64,000 nt of DNA from Methylobacter tundripaludum (GTDB lineage Bacteria > Pseudomonadota > Gammaproteobacteria > Methylococcales > Methylomonadaceae), in NCBI RefSeq assembly GCF_002934365.1, contig NZ_PTIY01000005.1, forward strand, positions 186,001 through 250,000, read 5' to 3'. Numbering within the stretch: the stretch's first letter is position 1; every line of letters starts with the position of its first letter. The position numbers were made by a program, and so were the translations under genes. Under the pieces are notes generated by a model. The model did not search any database. It was not told where the DNA came from and saw nothing but the letters and a program-made list of their open reading frames with translations. This document shows positions 37,820 to 44,621 of this stretch, one piece after another.

Positions 37820-37833
37820 GTACGGTAACGCAC
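37820..37833. promoter_or_regulatory. Candidate dyad operator, site 2
   Basis: GTACGGTAACGCAC, a full match to GTRCGKTAMCGYAC, set in the extended context GTCGGTACGGTAACGCACAT. It lies about 390 bp before the BON gene and 260 bp before the glucan synthase start. Confidence 0.55.
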
Positions 37834-38008
37834 ATAAAACCGCTCGCTGCCAGGCTGCCATGACCTTGCCACTTGCTTGCCTTACTGCGGCTTATGGGGT
37901 CAATTGATGATCTGGACCATTTCAATTTTAAAGACGAATACCCCCCTGATTTCCGAATTGAAGGAATATAGTTTCCCTATTACAGCGTAGTATCCACAGT
38001 TCCGGTAT

Positions 38009-38022
38009 GTGCTCTACCGTAC
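38009..38022. promoter_or_regulatory. Candidate dyad operator, site 3
   Basis: GTGCTCTACCGTAC. The reverse complement reads in context GTCGGTACGGTAGAGCACAT, identical to site 2 at 18 of these 20 positions. About 200 bp upstream of the BON gene. Confidence 0.55.
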
Positions 38023-38223
38023 CGACTACAGCAAATTTCTCGGCTAAAGTGTCTTTAAGGTTCCTGTCGAGCATTCGGCACGAGGCCTGTAATCGGTTGC
38101 CGAAGCGGTATCTGATTGCAAGTAAAGCTTATCTCGGCAGACCGTTTGCCCCTGAAGCCTTTCGATGATTTTCATCGGGCTGCTTCAGCCTACTGAAATT
38201 ATCAATTAACCGGAGATTCAATC

Positions 38224-38538
38224 ATGAAATACCTAATTAAATTTTTTTCCGCATTTCTTTTGGCCTTGACGTTACTGACTGCCGCAGGTTGCGCATCGAC
38301 GGAAAAGCATGAGGGAACCGGAGAATATGTTGACGACAGCGTCATCACCACCAAGGTCAAAGCAATGTTATTTGATGAGCCCAACCTGAGATCGGGTGAG
38401 ATCAATGTTGAAACCTTCAAAGGCGTCGTTCAATTGAGCGGCTTCGTGAACTCCAAAGCCGATATTAACAAAGCGGTCGAAATTGCCCGTAGCGTCAAAG
38501 GCGTGGAATCCGTCAAAAATGACATGCGTCTCAAATAA
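38224..38538 (+). CDS. BON-domain lipoprotein (OsmY-like)
   Basis: A 104-residue protein with a lipobox (LLTAAGC, Cys at about 22) and one BON domain (DDSVITTKVKAMLFDEPNLR, then INVETFKGVVQLSGFVNSKA and VKGVESVKNDMRL). BON proteins such as OsmY and DolP bind membranes and support envelope integrity under osmotic stress. A strong ribosome-binding site (CCGGAGA) precedes it. It is first in a run of five same-strand genes and has two dyad sites upstream. Confidence 0.9.
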   Translation: MKYLIKFFSAFLLALTLLTAAGCASTEKHEGTGEYVDDSVITTKVKAMLFDEPNLRSGEINVETFKGVVQLSGFVNSKADINKAVEIARSVKGVESVKNDMRLK

Positions 38539-38552
38539 ACCAGGAAACCATC

Positions 38553-38795
38553 ATGGAAATCACCGACAAAGCAGCTAATCTGGCACATGAAACTTTCGAT
38601 AATATCGCTAGCGCAACCCATCAGGCCGTCGAAGCGCTGGGTGAAAAAGGTGAGCAACTGCAAAATGCCGAGCAACACTTGATGAAAAATTGCCGCGGTT
38701 ATGTCCGCGACAACCCCATCACCTCAATAGGTATCGCCGTAGCGGGCGGTTTTCTGCTGAGCCGTCTGTTAAACAATCGCCGTAAACCCGAATGA
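38553..38795 (+). CDS. DUF883 (YqjD/ElaB-like) membrane-anchored protein
   Basis: An 80-residue tail-anchored protein: an amphipathic helical first half (EITDKAANLAHETFDNIAS), then DNPITSIGIAVAGGFLLSRL, the C-terminal membrane helix of DUF883. E. coli YqjD and ElaB bind ribosomes and anchor them to the inner membrane in stationary phase. Ribosome-binding site AGGAAA. A close paralogue follows 30 bp later, evidently a tandem duplication. Confidence 0.88.
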   Translation: MEITDKAANLAHETFDNIASATHQAVEALGEKGEQLQNAEQHLMKNCRGYVRDNPITSIGIAVAGGFLLSRLLNNRRKPE

Positions 38796-38825
38796 CAAGC
38801 CGTTCAAAACTGAGAGGAAGACATC

Positions 38826-39056
38826 ATGGAAACTATAGACAAAGCATCCAATTCCGCACATGAGGTTGTCGATAAGATAGCCGGTGCGAGTAACCAGACA
38901 GTAGAAGCACTGGGCGAAAAAACTGAGCAACTGAAAAATGCCGAGCAACAAATGATGAACGATTGCCGCAGTTATATTCAAAACAACCCGGCAACGTCGA
39001 TGGGTATCGCTGTAGCGGCAGGCTTTCTGTTGAGCCGGCTGCTAAGCGGTCGTTAG
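38826..39056 (+). CDS. DUF883 (YqjD/ElaB-like) protein, tandem paralogue
   Basis: A 76-residue protein with the same plan as its neighbour (TIDKASNSAHEVVDKIAGAS, NNPATSMGIAVAAGFLLSRL). The two proteins are about 60% alike by eye, and the ribosome-binding site is GAGGAAG. Likely also a stationary-phase or stress membrane anchor. Part of the BON-DUF883-DUF883-YqjE-like-YqjK-like run, which matches the E. coli yqjD-yqjE-yqjK order. Confidence 0.88.
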   Translation: METIDKASNSAHEVVDKIAGASNQTVEALGEKTEQLKNAEQQMMNDCRSYIQNNPATSMGIAVAAGFLLSRLLSGR

Positions 39057-39069
39057 ACCGGCAAACATT

Positions 39070-39513
39070 ATGGGTACGAACGCCGTAAATAATGATACTC
39101 CGGGACAAACTACAACCTGCGCCGACCCGAGGAAAGATTCCGGTGTGCTGGAAGATGCCCAGTCGTTATGGCAGGAGTTACGTGGGCTAAGCCATGATCG
39201 CTTCCGGCTCGCCGCTCTGGAAACGCGGCGGGCCGGGGAAAGCGTGGTGGCTATGATAGTAGCGGGGATCATCGTCGCCCTCTTGCTGAGCAGCGCGTGG
39301 CTGGGACTCCTCGCGGCCGCCGTGTTGTGGCTAATCGAGCATGGCGGTGTGGCGGCGGGTAGCGCGATACTGCTTGCCGTCGCTTTCAATTTACTGCTAG
39401 CACTGCTTCTATGCGGCGTGATACGCCGCAAAAGCCATTATCTACAATTTCCCGCAACTCTCCGCAGTCTTAGGCTCTTATCCCCAGAGCCGCATGACAA
39501 GGAAAAATCATGA
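39070..39513 (+). CDS. YqjE-like phage-holin-family membrane protein
   Basis: A 147-residue protein. After a polar first 50 residues (LWQELRGLSHDRFRLAALET) come two hydrophobic segments (VVAMIVAGIIVALLLSSAWL and a second near 100-120), the layout of the YqjE/DUF1469 phage holin family. It follows two YqjD-like genes as yqjE follows yqjD in E. coli. Exact function unknown. It overlaps the next gene by ATGA. Confidence 0.82.
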   Translation: MGTNAVNNDTPGQTTTCADPRKDSGVLEDAQSLWQELRGLSHDRFRLAALETRRAGESVVAMIVAGIIVALLLSSAWLGLLAAAVLWLIEHGGVAAGSAILLAVAFNLLLALLLCGVIRRKSHYLQFPATLRSLRLLSPEPHDKEKS

Positions 39514-39953
39514 AGGCGGCCTACCTTTTAAACCGGAGTAAATCCAAGTCTTTGACGGCTCAAATCAAGGATGCCGAACGACAGGTGTTGGATCGTCAAC
39601 AAAAGATCGGTATCCGCACCACTATATTGATTCGGAAGATACATCAACAGATGACCGCTCCAGCTACTTTGCTGCTGGCGGGCGGCATAGGATTTATTAT
39701 TGGCGAACTCACCAAGCCTCGGACATCCAAAGTCCGCGGCACTATCAATAAGCTTGAGGCGACCGAAACTACACCCTTGAAAATCGCACTGAACCTTGTA
39801 ACTTCGGCTCGAACTTTATACACGGCTTTGCCGCTGGCCTGGATAATCAAATCCTACTTTCAGCCCGGTGTAGCAGGTCAAGCGCCCGAATATCAATCCC
39901 ATCCGATGGCGGCTTCCAAGGCAACGGGTGTGCGCCGAAGATCGAGGCAATAG
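39510..39953 (+). CDS. YqjK-like protein
   Basis: A 147-residue protein overlapping the YqjE-like gene by 4 bp. The N-terminal half is a charged helix (LTAQIKDAERQVLDRQQKIG), then a hydrophobic stretch (PATLLLAGGIGFIIGELTK) and a basic C-terminus. Position after yqjD- and yqjE-like genes and the charged-helix/short membrane helix plan suggest YqjK, but similarity is weak. Last gene of the run. Confidence 0.6.
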   Translation: MKAAYLLNRSKSKSLTAQIKDAERQVLDRQQKIGIRTTILIRKIHQQMTAPATLLLAGGIGFIIGELTKPRTSKVRGTINKLEATETTPLKIALNLVTSARTLYTALPLAWIIKSYFQPGVAGQAPEYQSHPMAASKATGVRRRSRQ

Positions 39954-40041
39954 CATTGCTTTTCAACCTCCCACATTGTATTGCCTGTTTCGGTATCCGA
40001 ATCAATTCTCCAAAGCCCGGAACACAGCTAATCAATTGGAC

Positions 40042-40076
40042 AAAAAAAATGCCCTCCTGATCTTTAATGGGGGCAT
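40042..40076 (-). terminator. Possible intrinsic terminator
   Basis: On the minus strand ATGCCCCC and GAGGGCAT flank a 14-base loop and are followed by eight T's (A's at 40042-40049 on the plus strand). It would end minus-strand transcripts from the small membrane-protein gene at 40445-40666, although it is about 370 bp downstream. The stem may also slow transcripts of the plus-strand run. Confidence 0.5.
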
Positions 40077-40213
40077 CATAGAGTTCCTAATGGAGGAGGA
40101 TAGTTAAATCTTTCAACGCTTTCGTAAAACGGCTCACCTGGAACCCAGATGCTATCTATCGAATAGCTACTATTTTCAGTCAGTTAATAATATAAAATTG
40201 TCAATATTTTTCT

Positions 40214-40227
40214 GTACGTTGCCGCAC
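40214..40227. promoter_or_regulatory. Candidate dyad operator, site 4
   Basis: GTACGTTGCCGCAC, 13 of 14 matches to GTRCGKTAMCGYAC, followed by ATAA as in site 2. It lies in a convergent spacer, not obviously in a promoter, which is an exception among the sites. Confidence 0.4.
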
Positions 40228-40444
40228 ATAACCGTAACTTTTTGTCTGGAGTTAAGTTGAACAACGCTGTTCACGCTGGTTTCACCAGCACATCGACATG
40301 ACTTAAAGAGCTATGATGATCTGTCGGCATCTAACGTGGTCTTGCCATATCTGAGATCATTGAACGGCGGGCTATATTTGCCGCCGCCCCTTGTGACGCT
40401 AAAGTTATTGCGCGGCTTTCAGATGTGTTACAGCCTCTTCAGCT

Positions 40445-40666
40445 CTAGCTCTTCCTGCTCGCAAAAAGCAGGAGTGCGCCGCCTGCCGCTACCGCCGTCA
40501 CACCGGCCCAGACCGGAACATTGACTGTCTCAGTGTCTTTAACCGTCAGCTCTAACGGGCCTAACTTGGCTTCCTGCGTTTCCCGTGTGTAGCTGAATTG
40601 ACCGTACACCAGCCCTAACAGGCCGGCTATAATCAGTACGATTGCCATAATCTTGACTGCGCCCAT
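40445..40666 (-). CDS. Small two-helix membrane protein of unknown function
   Basis: A 73-residue protein from ATG 40666, with AGGAGA as ribosome-binding site. Helix 1 is VKIMAIVLIIAGLLGLVYG, helix 2 is VPVWAGVTAVAAGGALLLFA, with a short charged linker (LELTVKDTETVNV) between. Similar small proteins are widespread in Gammaproteobacteria and uncharacterised. A palindrome (40700-40714) lies 34 bp upstream of the start. Confidence 0.75.
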   Translation of the reverse strand: MGAVKIMAIVLIIAGLLGLVYGQFSYTRETQEAKLGPLELTVKDTETVNVPVWAGVTAVAAGGALLLFASRKS

Positions 40667-40699
40667 CTTGTCTCTCCTAAATATATATGATGCCCTTAA

Positions 40700-40714
40700 G
40701 TAAGCGGCGCTTAC
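40700..40714. promoter_or_regulatory. Palindrome upstream of small membrane-protein gene
   Basis: GTAAGCGGCGCTTAC is a perfect 6-bp-arm palindrome with a 3-bp centre, 34 bp before the start at 40666. It differs from the island's other dyad but may be an operator. Confidence 0.35.
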
Positions 40715-40981
40715 TATAAAACCGGTTGCTTCCAATGTGCCGGTTCCCAAACTGAAGAGAGTGTCAAAGTGTTAAGAATGTGGAGTGCAAACCTGGATTT
40801 GCACTCCAACGCTTCTTTAAAAAGCAATACATTAAAAAATATAAAACTATTTTTGAGTCGGTTTACACAGTACTTTCACACTCTCTGAAGCGTGGGAACG
40901 GTTTGATGCGTACTCCAGACCGTCTGAGCCTAGCGGAATCGCTCAGGCCGACACCATGCGGCATAAATTCATCCAGTATGG

Positions 40982-41131
40982 TTACAGGACACGTCGGCCT
41001 TGAATGACGCGCAACACGATCACGATAATCGCGATAACCAACAGAATGTGAATAAATCCCCCCAGTGTGTATGAGGAGACCAAACCCAGTATCCAGAGGA
41101 TGACTAAGAGGATTGCAAGAGTTTCTAACAT
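40982..41131 (-). CDS. Lmo0937-family small membrane protein
   Basis: A 49-residue protein (ATG 41131), almost all hydrophobic: LETLAILLVILWILGLVSSY, then GGFIHILLVIAIIVIVLRVI. This is the lmo0937 family of stress-linked two-helix membrane proteins. Ribosome-binding site GGAGAA. It is too short for many gene finders. A weak dyad copy lies about 34 bp upstream. Confidence 0.85.
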   Translation of the reverse strand: MLETLAILLVILWILGLVSSYTLGGFIHILLVIAIIVIVLRVIQGRRVL

Positions 41132-41164
41132 TTGTTCTTCTCCGTAAGAGGCCGTCAATTGACG

Positions 41165-41178
41165 GCGATATAACGCAC
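41165..41178. promoter_or_regulatory. Weak dyad copy, site 5
   Basis: GCGATATAACGCAC keeps the right half (TAACGCACAGAC in context) but only 10 of 14 core positions. It is in the promoter region of the lmo0937-family gene. Confidence 0.3.
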
Positions 41179-41321
41179 AGACAAACAGATGAAGTATTGC
41201 CGAAAGTCAAAGCGATGCTCGCCCAATCAACGGCAAGTTCAAGTTCATCTCCTATTAAAATCGCATCCCGTTGCAGTCGTACAGCCGTCCAACTTGGCTG
41301 TACAACGCAGCAGCTCTCGTA

Positions 41322-41504
41322 TTAATCGTCAAGTTTATCCTTGATATCTTCCTTGAGATCACCAAAGCCCTTCTGGACCTTGCCGACGACCTTTTGAATA
41401 TTTCCTTCCACCTCCATACCCTCGTCGTCCAGCAACACGCCGGCGGCTTCCTTGACTTTACCTTTAGCTTCTTCGACTCGGCCTTTTATTTGATCTTTGT
41501 TCAT
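41322..41504 (-). CDS. CsbD-family stress protein
   Basis: A 60-residue, highly charged helical protein (MNKDQIKGRVEEAKGKVKEA, then VEGNIQKVVGKVQKGFGDLK), the CsbD pattern. CsbD proteins are induced by general stress in many bacteria; their mechanism is unknown. Ribosome-binding site CAGGAGA. A dyad copy lies 94 bp upstream of the start. Confidence 0.92.
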   Translation of the reverse strand: MNKDQIKGRVEEAKGKVKEAAGVLLDDEGMEVEGNIQKVVGKVQKGFGDLKEDIKDKLDD

Positions 41505-41597
41505 GACTGTCTCCTGATGTGTTAGTTCAAATTGAAACGTGGAATGATGTTTTCCAACGCTCCATTAAAACAATACATGTAAAACTGAATGGGGTCG

Positions 41598-41611
41598 GTA
41601 CGGCAGCGCAC
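41598..41611. promoter_or_regulatory. Candidate dyad operator, site 6 (csbD)
   Basis: GTACGGCAGCGCAC, 12 of 14 core matches, in the context GTCGGTACGGCAGCGCACAT, which matches site 2 at 18 of these 20 positions. About 94 bp upstream of csbD. Confidence 0.5.
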
Positions 41612-41635
41612 ATAGATTAAGTATTTTCTCAGGGG

Positions 41636-41794
41636 CTAGATGATGCCCAATAACACCAACACCAGTAAGATGATCAGCACCAGCCCAAATCCACCGGTGG
41701 GACCATAACCCCACTGCCGGCTATGTGGCCAGGTTGGCAGGACGCCAACAAGCATAAGAATAAGAATGATGAGTAAGATTGTGCCAATTGACAT
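41636..41794 (-). CDS. DUF3309-family small membrane protein
   Basis: A 52-residue protein (MSIGTILLIILILMLVGVLP, then WGYGPTGGFGLVLIILLVLV). The Trp/Pro/Tyr-rich middle between two hydrophobic stretches is the DUF3309 pattern, common in stress gene groups. Ribosome-binding site AGGAG. It follows the DUF3096 gene by 65 bp on the same strand and may share its promoter. Confidence 0.87.
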   Translation of the reverse strand: MSIGTILLIILILMLVGVLPTWPHSRQWGYGPTGGFGLVLIILLVLVLLGII

Positions 41795-41859
41795 GATAGT
41801 GCTCCTGTTTGAAAAAGAACGTGACTAAACGGCGCGGCCTGAGACCGTGAGATCGCCAT

Positions 41860-42000
41860 TCACGTAAGGGTATGGTGCGTTAACCCCAAAATACCCACAA
41901 CGATTAAATACACGGCTACGAAATAATTTAAAAACCTCGGAACCAGCAAAATTAATATGCCTATTACCAATGCCAGTAAGGGTTCGATTGCAATATTCAT
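41860..42000 (-). CDS. DUF3096-family small membrane protein
   Basis: A 46-residue protein (MNIAIEPLLALVIGILILLV, PRFLNYFVAVYLIVVGILGL), the DUF3096 pattern with the PRxLNYxVAxYLI core. Ribosome-binding site AAGGA. A dyad copy lies 60 bp upstream of its start. Probably two membrane helices; function unknown. Confidence 0.87.
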   Translation of the reverse strand: MNIAIEPLLALVIGILILLVPRFLNYFVAVYLIVVGILGLTHHTLT

Positions 42001-42059
42001 CGGAGTTATCCTTCAAGTTAAATCAAATAAAAGTTTATGGGCAAGATTGAACAAAGTCT

Positions 42060-42073
42060 GTACGGTATCGAAC
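42060..42073. promoter_or_regulatory. Candidate dyad operator, site 7 (DUF3096)
   Basis: GTACGGTATCGAAC, 12 of 14 core matches, with GTCT before it as in the extended motif. It is 60 bp upstream of the DUF3096 gene. Confidence 0.45.
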
Positions 42074-42105
42074 ACAAAAACGTCATCGCCGGATGGTCAA
42101 TATAC

Positions 42106-42996
42106 CTAACGTGGGACAATGTCGCCGTTTGCGTCGGAGAGGATTATTTCCACGCGGCGGTTCAATTGCCGACCGGCCGCCGTGTTGTTGCCCGCAACCG
42201 GATACGCATCGGCATAACCGCGCGTCCTGATGCGGTCACCGCTGATCCCCATGTCGTTCAAAGCCGTCCGCACGGCATAGGCGCGTCGGTCAGACAGCGC
42301 CTGATTGGCGCTGTTACTGCCGATGCTATCGGTGTGACCTTCAACCAACACCTTGTATTGCGGGTATTGATTGAGGAAGTCAGCCAATTTTTGCACATTA
42401 CGCAGACCGCCTGCTTGCAGCTGCGCCTTGTTGGTGCGAAACAATACGTCGCCGCTTAGCGTAATCACCAGGCCGCGCTCGGTTTTCTTGGCATTCAACT
42501 CTTTGAGCAGCATTTCCTGTTGAGCAATAATGGCTTGGTCACGCTCCGAATTGGCGCCGGCAACCGCCAATTCGGTAGCTTGACGGTCGACGGTTTGCTG
42601 CGCATAGGCCGCCTGCTGTTTAGCCGCATCGGCTTCAGCCGTTCTCGCATCAAGGCGGACCGCGTTGCGTTTGGCGGCGGCGTTGGCGACCGCTGATTCA
42701 GCGGCTTTCCGCTTGGCGGTTTCCTCGGCGATTGCCACTTGCTGCTTGGCTAAGTAGGCCAGATGCTCAACGGTATCATCGCTTTCACCTTCGCTTAAGG
42801 CATAATCCGCCTTGTTCAGGGAATCGTCGGCTGTTTTCAATTCGACCGCTGCCAGATTCGTGACTTCGGGATTGGTTCGTGCATTGTTGTAACTGTTATG
42901 CGCTTCGGTGAGGGATGAGTTTTTCGGCATCGAACTGCAACCGGAAACAATCGCGACAGCGATCAGGGTCATGGGGAAATATTTATTATTTTGCAT
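42106..42996 (-). CDS. OmpA-family lipoprotein with DUF4398 domain
   Basis: A 296-residue lipoprotein starting at ATG 42996, served by GGAG. Lipobox AIVSGC (Cys20). The first half is a long Ala/Glu/Lys coiled coil (DUF4398), and the C-terminal OmpA domain binds peptidoglycan (YKVLVEGHTDSIGSNSANQA and LNRRVEIIL). Proteins of this type tie the outer membrane to the wall. It is 7 codons after the DUF4398 lipoprotein gene and probably co-transcribed with it. Confidence 0.93.
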   Translation of the reverse strand: MQNNKYFPMTLIAVAIVSGCSSMPKNSSLTEAHNSYNNARTNPEVTNLAAVELKTADDSLNKADYALSEGESDDTVEHLAYLAKQQVAIAEETAKRKAAESAVANAAAKRNAVRLDARTAEADAAKQQAAYAQQTVDRQATELAVAGANSERDQAIIAQQEMLLKELNAKKTERGLVITLSGDVLFRTNKAQLQAGGLRNVQKLADFLNQYPQYKVLVEGHTDSIGSNSANQALSDRRAYAVRTALNDMGISGDRIRTRGYADAYPVAGNNTAAGRQLNRRVEIILSDANGDIVPR

Positions 42997-43014
42997 AATG
43001 AGCTCCATTGATGA

Positions 43015-43407
43015 TTATTGGGCGTTACGTTCGATTTCTTGTTGCAGCACGCGGTTACCTTCCTGCAATTCTTGCGCTGCTTTCTGTGCCTTGGCTGAAC
43101 GCGCCGTTACCGCAGCCAGTTGAGCATCGACCTGAGCTTGTTCCGCCAATTGCCGGGCGCGCAAATAATCTTGCTCCGTCATGGCCCGCTCGGCAGCATC
43201 CATTTTTTCCATCGCGGATTTAAGCGCCTGAGGTGTAAACTCATTGCCTCCAGCACTGGTTGCATTGCTGACTGCGACCTTGGAAACGGCCATCTGTTCT
43301 GTGGGTGCGGGAATGCTCGCACAACCGGCTATAAAGATTGCAACAGCCGCGCTTACACCGATGCCGCGCATCATTTGAAACGATCTGAGGAGGTCTGTTT
43401 TTTTCAT
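43015..43407 (-). CDS. DUF4398 lipoprotein
   Basis: A 130-residue lipoprotein (lipobox IFIAGC, Cys29) whose mature part is a single long helix rich in Ala, Gln and Arg (EQDYLRARQLAEQAQVDAQL). It resembles the coiled-coil half of the OmpA-family protein encoded just downstream, so the two may pack together. Ribosome-binding site AAGGATAA. Dyad site 8 lies about 175 bp upstream. Confidence 0.87.
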   Translation of the reverse strand: MKKTDLLRSFQMMRGIGVSAAVAIFIAGCASIPAPTEQMAVSKVAVSNATSAGGNEFTPQALKSAMEKMDAAERAMTEQDYLRARQLAEQAQVDAQLAAVTARSAKAQKAAQELQEGNRVLQQEIERNAQ

Positions 43408-43581
43408 GATTTGTTATCCTTTGAGTTAAATGCCGAACACAATCGTTACAATGAATTAGGTATTACATTGCAGCGACTTCCACTTTCTATACCGAAATCC
43501 GGGTGAGTCTATTGGGGAGGGGAAACAGCCGATTCTGAGAGCCATCGGCGTTAATTAGATACCTTTCCGCAGACGCGCACA

Positions 43582-43595
43582 GTGCGCTAGCGTAC
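43582..43595. promoter_or_regulatory. Candidate dyad operator, site 8 (DUF4398-ompA)
   Basis: GTGCGCTAGCGTAC, symmetric about CTAG with 12 of 14 bases self-complementary, and 12 of 14 matches to the core. It lies between the DUF4398 gene and the squalene-hopene cyclase relic. Confidence 0.45.
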
Positions 43596-43640
43596 ATAAG
43601 CGCTACACTGCGGAAATTGAATGATGCCGACCGGATCCAG

Positions 43641-44083
43641 TTACACTGCGGCGAGGCGCTCATTACGGTAGCGGCCTAACGCCCAGAGCGGGAAGAATTT
43701 ATCGTAACCGTGGTATTTCAGATAAAACACCTTGGGGAAGCCGGGCGCATTGAAGCTTTCGTCACCCCAAAACCCGTCAGACTGCTGGTTTTTCAGCAGA
43801 TAATTGACCCCGGCTTCGACTTCAGGGCTGCCGGCTTCACCAGCCGACAATAATACCAACAATGCCAGCGCGGTATGGAATGATGTGCCGGTATGGAATT
43901 CACCGCGATTCCTGGTGTCGTAATAGCTGTCATTGTCCTCTCCCCACCCGCCCCGGTTCCGCCAGTCGCCCGGCTCGTTCCTTCAACTGCTTAGCCGCCA
44001 GCCAATTCAACGCAGAATTGAGAGCTTGCCGGGTGTGCGAATCGCGTTGAAGAAATTCAACTATTCCGAGGAATGTGGCGGCG
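43641..44083 (-). pseudogene. shc: 3' relic of squalene-hopene cyclase
   Basis: The intact end of the frame reads GGWGEDNDSYYDTRN, then VNYLLKNQQSDGFWGDESFN and PGFPKVFYLKYHGYDKFFPL, finishing WALGRYR. These are the last repeats and tail of squalene-hopene cyclase, which makes hopanoids. Upstream, around 43985-44005, the frame shifts and continues as FLQRDSHTRQALNSALNWLA, another repeat of the family. About 140 codons survive out of some 650. It ends near 44083 against a relic of another gene. hpnN lies 0.5 kb away. Confidence 0.85.
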
Positions 44084-44084
44084 G

Positions 44085-44373
44085 AACACTGCACGAGTTG
44101 ATGACGACTCAGGAATTGATCGCCAATATGCTCGGAGTGCGCCGCGAAGGCGTCACAGAGGCAGCCGGTAAATTGCAGCAAGCCGGATTGATTGAGTACC
44201 GCCGGGGACGCATCACGATACTGGATAGGCGGGGATTGCAGACACGGGCCTGTGAATGCTACGAAGTGGTCAAAGCAGAGCTTGATCGCCTGCTCTTCTC
44301 TCCCCGGCGCACACCATTAACCTCGTATAGTCCTTTACAAAAAAGAGTGAACGGCTTAGAAGCGAATCATTAA
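44085..44373 (+). pseudogene. 3' relic of a CRP/FNR-family regulator
   Basis: About 95 codons that match the C-terminal HTH of a CRP-like regulator: MTTQELIANMLGVRREGVTE, then LIEYRRGRITILDRRGLQTR and CECYEVVKAELDRLL. The sensor domain is missing, and the reading frame upstream comes from the squalene-hopene cyclase relic on the other strand. It resembles the intact regulator at 25.4 kb but is not identical. A short fused product cannot be excluded. Confidence 0.82.
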
Positions 44374-44621
44374 GCGGCCGTCAAATTAGGTAATGTCGCC
44401 GTATTCAGGATGTTTGACATATTTACCCGGCTATTCAACGCTGTCAATTTCATCGTAAATATCTTCGGAGATTTCCGCGTATTGCTCCGTGAATATTGCC
44501 CCGCCTCAGCAATCGTTCCTGCATCCATGCAAGTCGTTCGCGGCAGATACTATATCCCCGATAAGGCAGGGTATCTGTTCGTTTCGGATTGATGCTGTGA
44601 ACTATGTTTGTTGCATCCCGC

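Larger units (their letters stand above)
37557..38223. other. Divergent spacer between glucan synthase and stress island
   Basis: A 667-bp non-coding region separating the minus-strand glucan synthase gene from the plus-strand BON operon. It contains two copies of the dyad motif, in opposite orientation (37820-37833 and 38009-38022). No RNA gene or reading frame is evident. Confidence 0.6.
39954..40444. other. Spacer with hairpin and dyad site
   Basis: About 490 bp between convergent genes. It holds the hairpin at 40042-40076 and dyad site 4 at 40214-40227; no gene was found. Confidence 0.5.
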
